A DNA stretch of 64,000 nt, from assembly GCF_003416765.1 (NCBI RefSeq), contig NZ_QSNG01000001.1, positions 1,142,742-1,206,741 on the forward strand, in the 5' to 3' direction. Below are positions 46,396 through 55,251 of this stretch, piece after piece (the stretch's first letter is position 1; each line of letters starts with the position of its first letter). The translations under genes were made by a program, and so were the position numbers. The notes under the pieces were generated by a model. The model was not told the origin of the DNA. It saw only the letters and a program-made list of their open reading frames with translations, and did not search any database. Source of the DNA: Paratractidigestivibacter faecalis. GTDB taxonomy: Bacteria; Actinomycetota; Coriobacteriia; Coriobacteriales; Atopobiaceae.

Positions 46396-47085
46396 CTAGC
46401 GGACGAGGTCACCGTCGGCAACGAGCTTGTCGATGTCGGCGCGGGACAGCTGGATGCCAGCGGGCGTCACCGCGAAGACGCGGTCACCGAGCTCGGTGAT
46501 GTCGCCGTCGAGGCCGTAGGACAGGCCGAAGCAGAAGTCCAGGATGCGCTTGGCAACCTCGATGTTGGTGTTGCGGAAGACGATGACCACGGGCTGGTTG
46601 GTCTTGACGCGGCGCACCACGGTCTGGACGTCGTCGTAGGAGACGGGGCGCAGCACGTAGGGCGGCAGCTGGCCGGAGTTGACGCGGGCCACCGGCGTGA
46701 GGCCGATGTCGCCGGGCGTGGCTGACGTGGCGCCGCCCAGCGCGGGCTCGTAGCTCGTGGGGTGGTAGGCGGGCTCGACCGGCTGGAAGCTACGGGTCTG
46801 CGCCGCGGGCTCGTAGGGGGCCACGGGAGCGGGGGCCGCCGCGGAGGAGCCCACGGGGCGGCCGGAACGCGTGTAGACGCTGACGCTCTCGGCCTCGGGG
46901 CGTGGGGTGTTGCCCAGCAGGCGCGGGGCGCTGCCCGGCGTGGAGGTACGGGACTCGCGACGCGTCGCGGGCGCGGGCTCGTCGTAGCCCTGGTCGCCCT
47001 CGTAGCCGTCGTAGTAGTCGTCCTCGTAGTAGTCGTCGTCCGCCTCGCCGCGGAACCGGTCACGAATGGAGTCAAGGAAGCCCAT
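46396..47085 (-). CDS. sepF: Cell division protein SepF
   Basis: A 229-residue FtsZ membrane anchor. The N-terminal amphipathic helix (MGFLDSIRDRFR) inserts into the membrane; a Tyr/Asp-rich segment (DDYYEDDYYDGYEGDQGYDE) and a Pro/Ala/Arg linker lead to the C-terminal SepF core (VLRPVSYDDVQTVVRRV, RILDFCFGLSYGLDG). The start ATG 47085 is chosen by the helix; an upstream frame adds 13 odd residues. Actinobacterial SepF replaces FtsA, consistent with no ftsA in this cluster. Confidence 0.93.
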   Translation of the reverse strand: MGFLDSIRDRFRGEADDDYYEDDYYDGYEGDQGYDEPAPATRRESRTSTPGSAPRLLGNTPRPEAESVSVYTRSGRPVGSSAAAPAPVAPYEPAAQTRSFQPVEPAYHPTSYEPALGGATSATPGDIGLTPVARVNSGQLPPYVLRPVSYDDVQTVVRRVKTNQPVVIVFRNTNIEVAKRILDFCFGLSYGLDGDITELGDRVFAVTPAGIQLSRADIDKLVADGDLVR

Positions 47086-47133
47086 GGTTCTCTCACTTTC
47101 TCGCGGCGCCGACGCACGGCGCATTCGCGGTTG

Positions 47134-47868
47134 CTAGCTGATGGGGTACGCGGGGTCGAAGGCGACCCTGCCGAGCCTGACGAGGGTGGAGCCCTCCTCG
47201 ATGGCGATCTCGAAGTCGTCGCTCATGCCGCAGGACAGCACGGGCAGCGCAAGGCCCGTGCGGCCTCGCAGCTCGCCGGCAAGCTCGCGAAGGCCCGAGA
47301 AGGTCCTGCGCGCGCAGTCCGGGTCCGCCTTGGGCGCCATGGTCATGAGGCCGCGCACGCGGATGCCGGGGCAGGCCAGGACGTCGTCCACGCAGGCGCG
47401 CAGCCCGTCAGGCGAGAAGCCCGACTTGGATGCCTCGCCCGAGACGTTGACCTCGAGCAGGACGTCGCTCGCGGCGCCATGGCGCTCGGAGCGCTCCGAC
47501 ACCTGGCGGGCGAGCTCCGCGGAGCTGATGGAGTGGATGAGGCCGACCTTGCCGACCACCTGGTTGATCTTGTTCTTCTGGAGGTTACCGATGAGGTCGA
47601 AGGCGGCGCCCGTCATCTCGGGGGTCTGCTCCACAAAGGCGAGCTTGCGGGTGAGCTCCTGCGGGCGGTTCTCGGCAAAGCGGCGCCAGCCGGCGCGCCA
47701 GGCAGCCAGAAGCTCGCCGGTGCCCACCGTCTTGGAGACGGCCACGGGGCTCACCTCGGAGACGTCCCTGCCGGCACGCGCGCAGGCGGCCTCGATGCGG
47801 GCCACGATCTGCGCCCGCCGCGCGGCGGAGAAGTCCGCGTATGTCTGGTCAAAGGTATCGCTCATCAT
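47134..47868 (-). CDS. YggS/PROSC family PLP homeostasis protein
   Basis: A 244-residue type III fold PLP-binding protein; the lysine is in VAVSKTVG (about 42-49), the glycine-rich phosphate site in the SCGMSDDFEIAIEEGSTLVRLG block. The canonical IGHLQRNK motif reads IGNLQKNK here, a His-to-Asn change. It buffers pyridoxal phosphate and affects branched-chain amino acid metabolism, with no enzymatic activity known. Two in-frame ATGs lie after GGAGG; either could be used. Confidence 0.9.
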   Translation of the reverse strand: MMSDTFDQTYADFSAARRAQIVARIEAACARAGRDVSEVSPVAVSKTVGTGELLAAWRAGWRRFAENRPQELTRKLAFVEQTPEMTGAAFDLIGNLQKNKINQVVGKVGLIHSISSAELARQVSERSERHGAASDVLLEVNVSGEASKSGFSPDGLRACVDDVLACPGIRVRGLMTMAPKADPDCARRTFSGLRELAGELRGRTGLALPVLSCGMSDDFEIAIEEGSTLVRLGRVAFDPAYPIS

Positions 47869-47877
47869 TCAGCCTCC

Positions 47878-48711
47878 TCATCCGAGCGGCGCCGGCCGCC
47901 AGGCCTCGCGCGCGTCCGAGCCGAGCACGGCCAGGGCGGCGTGCCTGCCGCACCGGCCCTCCTCGGCGCGATACGAGAAGAACCTACCCACGTTGGAGGC
48001 GGTGGAGTCGTCGCACGAGGCGATTGAACCCTCCGGGACGCCCGTCTCCACGAGCGCCGCGCGCACCGCGAGCCCGAGGTCGAGGTGCCTCTCCCCCGCG
48101 TCCACCGCGGGGCCGAACTCCCCCACGAAGCGCTCCATGAGCTCGGAGGAGACCTCGTAGTCCCCCGCGCAGATGTGCGGTCCCACGTAGGCGCGCAGCT
48201 CCTCGGCGGCGCAGCCCTTCTCGTCCATGAGGGCGCGGACCGCCTTGGCGGCTATGCGGGTGATGGTGCCGCGCCAGCCAGAGTGCGCGACGGCAAAGCC
48301 GCCCGGCGCGCACACCACGACGGGCACGCAGTCCGCAAAGCACAGCAGGACGGGCACGTGCGGCACCGTGCAGACCACGGCGTCGGCCCCCTCGCGGGCC
48401 TCGCGCCTTCTGGCGAGAAGCTCCTCGGGCTCGGCGGAGGTCACGCGGACCACGTGGTCCCCGTGGACCTGGTGGGGCGCCACCAGGGAGTCGGCCCACG
48501 CCTCGGCGCCGATGGCCGCAAGGGCCAACCGGCGATTCTCCGCGACGCAGGACGGCTCGTCGCCGCAGGCATCGCCGAGGTTCAGCGACGCGAAGCGGCC
48601 CTCAGAGACGCCGCCCGTGCGCTCGGTAAAGGCAAAGGTGACCCCGCCCGGGACGGCTCCGTCCGCGAGCAGGGTCAGCCTTCCAGCCTGGTATCTGTCC
48701 AGGGCCGTCAT
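47878..48711 (-). CDS. pgeF: Purine nucleoside phosphorylase/laccase-domain protein YfiH (PgeF)
   Basis: A 277-residue multicopper-laccase-like fold protein. Zinc/copper ligands in HQVHG (about 80-84), CFADCVPV and AVAHSGWRGT are present, and DVG-type GPHICAG follows. YfiH members act on adenosine/purine nucleosides and have been reported to edit peptidoglycan precursors (PgeF). The gene sits between yggS and ftsZ, a common position. It has a 9-mer copy at 48412. Confidence 0.88.
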   Translation of the reverse strand: MTALDRYQAGRLTLLADGAVPGGVTFAFTERTGGVSEGRFASLNLGDACGDEPSCVAENRRLALAAIGAEAWADSLVAPHQVHGDHVVRVTSAEPEELLARRREAREGADAVVCTVPHVPVLLCFADCVPVVVCAPGGFAVAHSGWRGTITRIAAKAVRALMDEKGCAAEELRAYVGPHICAGDYEVSSELMERFVGEFGPAVDAGERHLDLGLAVRAALVETGVPEGSIASCDDSTASNVGRFFSYRAEEGRCGRHAALAVLGSDAREAWRPAPLG

Positions 48712-48720
48712 CTCAGCCTT

Positions 48721-49863
48721 CTAGATGCGGCTGCGCTTGAGGAAGTCGGGGATGTCGAACTCCTTGTCGTTGTTGGACGAGGAGGTCTGCGGGCGGCTCA
48801 CGTTGATGGGAGCCGGGGCGGGCTGCGGCGCTACGGGGCGCGCGGGAGCGGCGGCGGGGCGGGCGACCGGCATGGTCATGGACGGCAGCGTCTGCTGGAC
48901 GTTGCTGTCATTGAAGCCGGTGGCGATGACGGTCACGCGCACCTGGTCGCCCAGGGACTCGTCCACGACGGTGCCGAAGATGATGTTGGCCTCGGGGTCG
49001 ACGTTCTTGGCCACCAGGTCGGCGGCGTCGTTGATCTCCTGGATGCCCAGGTCCTTGTTGCCGGCGATGGAGAGAAGGACGCGCGTGGCGCCGTCGATGG
49101 AGCTCTCCAGCAGGCGGGAGGAGATGGCCTCGGAGGCCGCGTCGGTGGCGCGGTTGTCGCCGGAGGCGGTGCCGATGCCCATCATGGCCGTGCCGGCGCC
49201 CTTCATGATGGTGCAGACGTCGGCGAAGTCGAGGTTGATGAGGCCCGGGACGGTGATGAGGTCGGTGATACCCTGGGTGCCCTGGCACAGCACGTCGTCG
49301 GCCATGCGGAAGGCCTCGAGCATGGTGGTCTTCTTCTCGGAGAGGTCGAGCAGGCGGTCGTTGGGGATGACGATGAGCGTGTCGACGTTCTCGGAGAGGG
49401 CGGCGATGCCGTCGGTGGCGGACTTGAAGCGCTTGCGGCCCTCGAAGGTGAACGGTTTGGTGACGACGCCCACGGTCAGGGCACCCACGTCGTTCTTGGC
49501 GATGTCGGCGACCACGGGAGCGGCGCCGGTGCCGGTGCCGCCGCCCTCGCCGGCGGTGATGAAGACCATGTCGGAGCCGGCCAGGGCGGCCTTGATCTCG
49601 TCGCGGGAGTCCTCGGCGGCCTCCTTGCCGACCTCGGGGTTGGCGCCGGCGCCGAGGCCCTTGGTGATGTCGGTGCCGATGTGGACCTTGATGTCTGCGT
49701 CGGAGATGGCGAGCGCCTGGGCGTCCGTGTTCACGGCGACGAACTCGACACCGCGGATGCCCTCCTCGATCATGCGGTTCACGGCGTTGGTGCCGCCGCC
49801 GCCCACGCCCACGACCTTGATGACCGCGAGGTAGTTGCTGAGGGTGTCGGTGTCCTTAATCAT
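48721..49863 (-). CDS. ftsZ: Cell division protein FtsZ
   Basis: A 380-residue tubulin-like GTPase forming the Z ring. The phosphate loop GGGTNAV occurs near the start and the tubulin signature [18 protein letters not shown] at about 100-117; the T7 loop ends with NLDFADV; and the conserved C-terminal peptide is [13 protein letters not shown] 49863 has GAGGAGGAAACG upstream. An IS3 element lies 281 bases upstream, separating it from ftsQ, so ftsZ must use promoters in the 49864-50144 gap. Confidence 0.97.
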   Translation of the reverse strand: MIKDTDTLSNYLAVIKVVGVGGGGTNAVNRMIEEGIRGVEFVAVNTDAQALAISDADIKVHIGTDITKGLGAGANPEVGKEAAEDSRDEIKAALAGSDMVFITAGEGGGTGTGAAPVVADIAKNDVGALTVGVVTKPFTFEGRKRFKSATDGIAALSENVDTLIVIPNDRLLDLSEKKTTMLEAFRMADDVLCQGTQGITDLITVPGLINLDFADVCTIMKGAGTAMMGIGTASGDNRATDAASEAISSRLLESSIDGATRVLLSIAGNKDLGIQEINDAADLVAKNVDPEANIIFGTVVDESLGDQVRVTVIATGFNDSNVQQTLPSMTMPVARPAAAPARPVAPQPAPAPINVSRPQTSSSNNDKEFDIPDFLKRSRI

Positions 49864-50144
49864 CGTTTCCTCCTCGATCGGCTGGCGCACGGGGCACCGC
49901 CTTTGCCCTACACTTTCCGACCCGTCTTGCGGGCCATGAAACTTCTTTCTTAGCGCCCCGCAATAGTGCTGGTAGAAACCCTAAACCTCAAGTTTAGACC
50001 GAGCCTTCTTGCAAAGCGTCGTATGTTTGCACAAACGCGACCTTCTCGTCAAATGATTTGTGCGAAAGGTGAAAAGCGCAGGTCCGGGCAGTACCAGACC
50101 CTGGCCCAACCCTCAAGGGGAGCAGAAAGCTCCCCCATCCTCAA
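49864..50144 (-). promoter_or_regulatory. Leader and promoter region of ftsZ between ATG and the IS element
   Basis: 281 bases with no gene, more A+T-rich than the surroundings. On the minus strand TTGAGG is followed 17 bases later by CACTAT, a weak promoter, and CTAAAC...GTTTAG (about 49981-49996) is a 6-bp inverted repeat that could be an operator. The IS begins at 50145. Confidence 0.4.
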
Positions 50145-50182
50145 TGAACTGCACCCCAAAACTTGGACGGCTTAAATAAGAA

Positions 50183-51094
50183 CTACGCCGCAAGGGACTG
50201 TCTCCGGAACTCCTCCGGGGTCAGTCCCTTCAGTTTAACCTGGCGCCTCCTCGTGTTCCAATGGACCACGAAGTCGTCGAGGTCCGCCTTGAAGGACTCG
50301 AAGTCCGGCCACGTCCTTCCACGGAAGAACTCGTCCTTGATGTGGCCGAACACCTGCTCCGTCGCGCCGTTGTCGATGCAGTTGCCCTTCCGGGACATGC
50401 TCTGCACCACGCCGGCCTCCTCCAACCGCCTGCACCAACCGGCCTGCTGGTACTGCCAGCCCATGTCCGAGTGCAGGATCGGCCTGGAGCCCTTGGGCTT
50501 CTTGGACACGAGCTGGTCGAGCAGCTCGTGCTGCTGAGCCATGTTGGGGTGCAGCGACGTGGACCAGGCGACGATCTCCTTGCTGCCGAAGTCGTAGACC
50601 GGCGCGAAGTAGGCCTTGCCCCAGGGCTGCTTGAACTCGGTGACGTCGGTGCCCATCTTTTCCCACGGCCCGTCGGCGGCGAAGTCCCTGCCGATGACGT
50701 TCTCGAAGGTCTTTCCGACCTTGCCCCTGTACGAGTTGTACCTGTGGTAGTCGGTCTCGCGGCGGATCCCGCAGCTGATGCCCATCTCGCGCATCATCTT
50801 CAGCGTCGTCTTGTAGGCTATGCGCACGCCCTGCTCGGCGCGCAGGCACATGGCGATCTGCCTGTGGCCGCACCCGTTGGCGGTGCGCGAGAATATCTCG
50901 GCGGCGGCCTCCCAGAGCTCGGGCCTGGTGGGAGCCTTCGGGTGCGACAGCGCGTAGTAGTAGCTGGACCGGGCCATGCCGGCGCACTCCAGCAGGCGCC
51001 CCAGCCCGTGCCCCTCTTCGCGCAGGACCCTCACGGCCTCGACCTTCGCCCTGGTCAGAGCCCGTCCCTCTCGACCAGGGCACGCAATTTTTTT
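50183..51094 (-). CDS. IS3 transposase OrfB, DDE integrase domain
   Basis: About 300 residues after the frameshift. HTH_21-type segment (GMARSSYYYALSHP) then the rve core with the DDE triad: D in MGTDVTEF, D in HSDMGWQYQ and E in the FGHIKDEFF block. It ends with EEFRRQSLAA. It is expressed as an OrfAB fusion by -1 slippage. The limits here are the stop at 50183 and the slip site. Confidence 0.9.
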   Translation of the reverse strand, partial: KKIACPGREGRALTRAKVEAVRVLREEGHGLGRLLECAGMARSSYYYALSHPKAPTRPELWEAAAEIFSRTANGCGHRQIAMCLRAEQGVRIAYKTTLKMMREMGISCGIRRETDYHRYNSYRGKVGKTFENVIGRDFAADGPWEKMGTDVTEFKQPWGKAYFAPVYDFGSKEIVAWSTSLHPNMAQQHELLDQLVSKKPKGSRPILHSDMGWQYQQAGWCRRLEEAGVVQSMSRKGNCIDNGATEQVFGHIKDEFFRGRTWPDFESFKADLDDFVVHWNTRRRQVKLKGLTPEEFRRQSLAA

Positions 51095-51546
51095 AGGTAG
51101 GCCACCTCGGTCTCGAGCCTTCGGCAGCGCTCCTCGAGCTCCTCCTCGCGGGTCCGCGGCCTCGCCTTGGAACCGCTCGGCCGGCCCTTGGGCCTCGGGC
51201 GCAGGGCCTCCGCGCCGCCCCGGCGGTATAGCGCGCACCACTTCTTGAGCGGCGACATCGACATTATGCCGAACGCCGCCATCGCCTCGGCCTTCGTCAT
51301 GCCGCCGTCGACCACGGCGGAGGCTGCGGCGACCTTCTGCTCGTATGTGTACCTGGCCTGCTTGCCGTCCATGGATAGCAGCACCCCGCTTCCGAACGAC
51401 CGGTATACGCAGAGCCATTGTCTCACGGTTCCGCGCGGGACCGACAGCGCCTTCGCCGCAGACTTGTAGCCGTTGCCTCGCTCGAAGAGCCCGATCGCCG
51501 CCTTCCTGGCCTCGATGTCGTGCTTCACCCTCAAGTCGACACGCAT
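51055..51546 (-). CDS. IS3 transposase OrfA, helix-turn-helix
   Basis: A 163-residue DNA-binding protein. Two HTH segments (ARKAAIGLFERGNGYKSAAKAL and AAASAVVDGGMTKAEAMAAFG, both shown in part) and a C-terminal leucine-zipper helix (EELEERCRRLETEVAYLKKL). ATG 51546 has GGGAGGC upstream. The frame continues to TGA at 51055 past the slip site in the A7 run. Confidence 0.9.
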   Translation of the reverse strand: MRVDLRVKHDIEARKAAIGLFERGNGYKSAAKALSVPRGTVRQWLCVYRSFGSGVLLSMDGKQARYTYEQKVAAASAVVDGGMTKAEAMAAFGIMSMSPLKKWCALYRRGGAEALRPRPKGRPSGSKARPRTREEELEERCRRLETEVAYLKKLRALVERDGL

Positions 51547-51644
51547 AAAAAGCCTCCCATTTCTCGTGTCCAAGAAATGGGAGGCAGTTCACAACGGGGA
51601 CGGGAGAGCTTTCGCGGGAACCCAGAACGGGCGGGGCGGAAGGC

Positions 51645-52808
51645 CTACTGGGCCTGGCCGCCCGACGCGGTGTCGGTGCCGGACGTCGCGGCCTCTGACG
51701 ACTGAACGTCAGAGGCGGAGCCGGAGGTCACGCCCGTCCCGGCCTCCACGTCCTCGGAGTCGATGGAGCGGTAGCTCGAGCCCGTGCTGGACGGGACGCG
51801 GACGTTGATGAAGGTGACCTTGCCGGGATGCGCCGCCAGGATCTCCTTGGCGATTGCCTCCTTGGAGGAGACCTGCGTGGCGGACCCCAGGGAGATCTCC
51901 ACGCCGCTGGCAAGCGTGCAGGAGATGTTGTCGGCGCTGGGGGCCGAGTAGCTCACCACCTGGGCCGAGAAGTCCGCCGAGAAGCCGTCGCGGAAGGTGC
52001 GCACCGCCGCGAACACGTCGTCGGTCGCCTCCGAGCCCGACTTGGGGCTGACCGACGAGGGGACGTCGGTGATGAGAAGCACGCCCTCCGAGGTGGCCTG
52101 CGCGAGGGCCGCGTCATTGACCGACTGGTTCTGCGCAACGGTGACCTTGGTGGGCTGGATCCAGCTTCCTGAGGTGCCCAGGTACCAGGCGATGGAGCCC
52201 GCGTTCATGACCACCAGGGCATCCGTCGACTGCTCGTTGACCACCACCCTGAGGGTGTCCGGGAACTGCCGCTCGAAGCTCACCGAGCCCACCCAGGGGT
52301 CCTTCTTGAGGCTCGCCTCGATGGTACTGCCGTCAAAGTTGAGCAGCGTGGCCCCGTCGGGTACCGCCAGGAGGTTCTTGATGTCGGACTCGGTCACGTG
52401 CTCGGTGGGCTCGCAGACGACGTTCTGGATGGCAAAGGCCGACGAGCTCCTCAGCACGAAGTACGCCACGACAAGCACCACGGCCAGCACCGCCACGCCG
52501 CCCACGACGCCGACGACGGCCTTGGCGCTCTGCCCCCTCTGGTAGCGCTCGCGCCGCTCCTTGCCGCCCTGGGGCGCACCCCTGCGTGCCGCGGCGGCAT
52601 TGTCGAGAAACGCGGGCCTGCCCATGGCGGCCTTGGCCTTGGGCGCTCGCTGCGGCCGCGCCGCGGGTCTCGCCGCGGGCCTTGCCGCTGGGCGCCCCGT
52701 CGGCCTTGCCGCGGGCCTCGCCGCCTGGCGGGGGCGGGACTGCGCCCTGCCCTGGGCCGGCAGGGCCCTGCCGCGGGGAGTCCCCCGCCTGCTGGTGTCT
52801 CTTGCCAA
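51645..52808 (-). CDS. ftsQ: Cell division protein FtsQ (POTRA domain)
   Basis: A 387-residue division protein. The cytoplasmic N-terminus is long and basic (about 90 residues of Ala/Arg/Pro repeats such as RPAARPAARPAARP), then one transmembrane helix (AVVGVVGGVAVLAVVLVVAY) leads to the POTRA domain (SAFAIQNVVCEPTEHVTESDI) and a beta domain. The C-terminus is Ser/Thr/Gly-rich. TTG 52808 has TAGGAGGGG upstream and follows the murB stop by eight bases; the longer frame would overlap murB. It now ends 54 bases before the IS. Confidence 0.85.
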   Translation of the reverse strand: MARDTSRRGTPRGRALPAQGRAQSRPRQAARPAARPTGRPAARPAARPAARPQRAPKAKAAMGRPAFLDNAAAARRGAPQGGKERRERYQRGQSAKAVVGVVGGVAVLAVVLVVAYFVLRSSSAFAIQNVVCEPTEHVTESDIKNLLAVPDGATLLNFDGSTIEASLKKDPWVGSVSFERQFPDTLRVVVNEQSTDALVVMNAGSIAWYLGTSGSWIQPTKVTVAQNQSVNDAALAQATSEGVLLITDVPSSVSPKSGSEATDDVFAAVRTFRDGFSADFSAQVVSYSAPSADNISCTLASGVEISLGSATQVSSKEAIAKEILAAHPGKVTFINVRVPSSTGSSYRSIDSEDVEAGTGVTSGSASDVQSSEAATSGTDTASGGQAQ

Positions 52809-52816
52809 GGCCCCTC

Positions 52817-53731
52817 CTACGCGCCGAAGCCGAGCAGCTTGACCTCGCACGCGAGGTCGATGTCAAAGCGGTCGCGCACGGCGTCATGGGCGCGCCCCAT
52901 GAGGCTCACCACGTCGGCCGCGCTGGCGCGGCCGGTGTTGACGATGAAGTTGGCGTGCTCCTCTGAGATCTGGGCGCCGCCAGCCATGGCCCCCTTGAGG
53001 CCGCAGCTCTCAATGAGGATGCCGGCCGAGCGCTCGGGAGGGTTGCGGAAGACCGAGCCGCAGCAGGGCCTGCCCATGGGCTGGGAGGACCTGCGGCGGC
53101 GCAGGCGCGCCTCCATGTCCTCGGCAATGGCCTGCTTCTGGCCCCGCTCCAGCTGGAAGGTGGCCTCCAGGACGATCTCGCTCGTGGGGATGGACGTGCA
53201 GCGGTAGCCCCACTGTATCTCCGACGCCTCGTAGCGGTGCAGGCCCTCGCCCGGACGCAGGGTGACCACGTCGCGGACGCGCTGGCCGATCCACTCCCGG
53301 CGGGTGCCGGCGTCCATGGAGACGGCGCCGCCCACGGTGCCCGGGATGCCCACGCAGCTCTCCAGGCCGGAGAGCTCGGCCTTCAGGGCCTCGTTGACCA
53401 CGCGCGAGAGAAGGGCGCCCGCGCCGGCGGTGAGAAGCCCGCCCTCGCCCACCTGGATGCGGGAGAACTCGTCGTCCAGCACGATGACGCAGCCGTCGTA
53501 GCCCGCGTCGGCAGCAAGGACGTTGGAGCCCTTGCCCAGGATGACCCACTCCACGCGCTCCTCGGCGAGGACCGAGACCACCTTCAGCAGCGCGGCGTAG
53601 CTGTGGACCGTCACGAAGAGGCCCGCCGGACCGCCGATGCGATAGGTGGTGTGGTGGGCCAGGCGCTCGTCTCGCCTGACGTCGGCGTCGATGGCGCCGG
53701 AAAGGCTCATGTAGGCGTTGAACAGGCTCAA
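52817..53731 (-). CDS. murB: UDP-N-acetylmuramate dehydrogenase
   Basis: A 304-residue FAD enzyme reducing UDP-GlcNAc enolpyruvate to UDP-MurNAc. The FAD-binding sites TTYRIGGPA and ILGKGSN and the active GYRCTSIP and CCGSVFRNP (Ser as acid) regions are visible, with SAGILIESCGLKG near the end. TTG 53731 with AGAGGG at seven bases follows murC by one base; ATG 53710 is the alternative. It is of type II layout. Confidence 0.95.
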   Translation of the reverse strand: MSLFNAYMSLSGAIDADVRRDERLAHHTTYRIGGPAGLFVTVHSYAALLKVVSVLAEERVEWVILGKGSNVLAADAGYDGCVIVLDDEFSRIQVGEGGLLTAGAGALLSRVVNEALKAELSGLESCVGIPGTVGGAVSMDAGTRREWIGQRVRDVVTLRPGEGLHRYEASEIQWGYRCTSIPTSEIVLEATFQLERGQKQAIAEDMEARLRRRRSSQPMGRPCCGSVFRNPPERSAGILIESCGLKGAMAGGAQISEEHANFIVNTGRASAADVVSLMGRAHDAVRDRFDIDLACEVKLLGFGA

Positions 53732-53732
53732 G

Positions 53733-55157
53733 CTAGGCCCTCTTTGCGTCGCGGGCCCTCATGGCCTCGACGAAGGCGGGGCCTATGGTGGTGACGTCGC
53801 CGGCGCCCTGCGTGATCAGAAGGTCGCCGGGGCGGACAAGCTCCACCAGGGCGTCCACCAGCTCGTGGCGGTTGGGGACGTACTCCACGTCCTTGGAGGC
53901 GTCGTGCTCGCGCACGCTGTTGACGACGGTCTTGCCGGAGACGCCCGGGATGGGCTGCTCGCCGGCCGAGAAGACGTCCATCACGCGCAGGACGTCGGCG
54001 GCGTCGAAGGCGCGGCCGAAGTCAGCGGCAAGGGACTGCGTGCGGCTGTAGCGGTGCGGCTGGAAGACGCAGACGATGCGGTCAAAGCCCAGCTCGGAGG
54101 CTGCGCCCAGGGTGGCCGCGACCTCCGTGGGGTGGTGGCCGTAGTCGTCGACCACGGTGACGCCGTCGATGTCCGCCACGTGGGTGAAGCGCCTGCGGGC
54201 GCCCTTGAACTCGGACAGCGCGGCCGCGGCGGCATCGAGGTCGGCACCCACGGCGTCGGCGACGGCGATGGCGGCCGTGGCGTTTGCCATGTTGTGGCGG
54301 CCGGGATTGGCCTTGATGGTCACGCGGACGGTGCGGCCGCCCGGGCAGACGACGTCAAAGGTGCTGGCCAGGCGGTGGGAGCCGCTGGCCTCGACGGGCA
54401 CGCAGCGGAAGTCCGCGCCCTCGCCGAAGCCGTAGGTGACCACGCGGCGGCCGGTGGAGCGGGCGAGCTCGACGTAGTGGGGGTTGTCGCCGAAGATGAC
54501 GACGGTGCCGTCCTCGCCCACGAGGTCCATGAACTTGCAGAAGGTCTTCTCGATGTTCTCGAGCGTGCCGTAGTGGTCGAGGTGGTCCGCCTCGATGTTG
54601 GTGACCACGACCACGTTGGGGTTGAGGTAGAGGAAGGAGCCGTCGGACTCGTCGGCCTCGCAGACGAAGTAGCCGCCGTCGCCGTTGCGGCCGTTGGTGT
54701 CATAGCCCTCGACCACGCCGCCGATGAGGAAGGACGGGTCCATGCCAAGGCGGTCCATCATGGTGGCGACCATGGAGGACGTGGTGGTCTTGCCGTGCGT
54801 GCCCGCCACGGCGACGGTCTTGGCCGCGCCGGAGAGGTAGGAGAGCATCTTGGCGCGAGGCCAGATGGGAATGCCCAGCTCGCGGGCGCGGACAACCTCG
54901 GGGTTGGACTCGGGGATGGCCGTGGAGGTGACCACGACCTCGGGCATGGCGGCGTCGATGGTGGCCGCCTCGTGGCCGATGCTCACCGGGATGCCGGCCG
55001 CCTCGAGCTCGCGGACGTAGTGGGAGTGCTTGAGGTCGCTGCCGGTGACCTTGCAGCCGCGCTCGTGCAGGACGAGGGCGATGCCGCTCATGCCGGCGCC
55101 TCCGATGCCAATGAAGTGGGCGCTCTTGACGGTCTTCTGAACGCTGGTGTCAGCCAT
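53733..55157 (-). CDS. murC: UDP-N-acetylmuramate-L-alanine ligase
   Basis: A 474-residue Mur ligase adding the first L-Ala. The N-terminal Rossmann domain has HFIGIGGAGMSGIALVL, the ATP P-loop is VAGTHGKTTTSSM, and DDYGHHPTE with QPHRYSRT mark the C-terminal domain. ATG 55157 has AAAGAGGC upstream; the longer frame starts in the preceding gene region and is not conserved. The gap to murG is 94 bases with TAGAGT (about 55227) as a possible -10. Confidence 0.96.
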   Translation of the reverse strand: MADTSVQKTVKSAHFIGIGGAGMSGIALVLHERGCKVTGSDLKHSHYVRELEAAGIPVSIGHEAATIDAAMPEVVVTSTAIPESNPEVVRARELGIPIWPRAKMLSYLSGAAKTVAVAGTHGKTTTSSMVATMMDRLGMDPSFLIGGVVEGYDTNGRNGDGGYFVCEADESDGSFLYLNPNVVVVTNIEADHLDHYGTLENIEKTFCKFMDLVGEDGTVVIFGDNPHYVELARSTGRRVVTYGFGEGADFRCVPVEASGSHRLASTFDVVCPGGRTVRVTIKANPGRHNMANATAAIAVADAVGADLDAAAAALSEFKGARRRFTHVADIDGVTVVDDYGHHPTEVAATLGAASELGFDRIVCVFQPHRYSRTQSLAADFGRAFDAADVLRVMDVFSAGEQPIPGVSGKTVVNSVREHDASKDVEYVPNRHELVDALVELVRPGDLLITQGAGDVTTIGPAFVEAMRARDAKRA

Positions 55158-55251
55158 GTGTCTGCCTCTTTGGGTCGAGCGGTCATGGACGCGCAGGCGC
55201 TGCGGTGAGCGTCTGCATCTCATCCACTCTAGCCCAAAACGGCGGCGCGTC

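Larger units (their letters stand above)
50145..51591 (-). mobile_element. IS3-family insertion sequence (IS150-like)
   Basis: A 1447-bp element with terminal inverted repeats starting TGAACTGC at both ends and sharing TTGGAC further in (imperfect over about 26 bp). The direct repeat CAA flanks it (50142-50144 and 51592-51594), a 3-bp target duplication of IS3 type. It codes two overlapping frames (orfA and orfB), with orfB made by a -1 slip at an A7 run (51088-51094). It lacks the 9-mer and lies between ftsQ and ftsZ. It looks complete and recently inserted. Confidence 0.93.

Noticed and set aside
50261-51100. Plus-strand open frame inside the IS element
   Set aside because: Shadow of OrfB; the DDE residues are in the minus frame.
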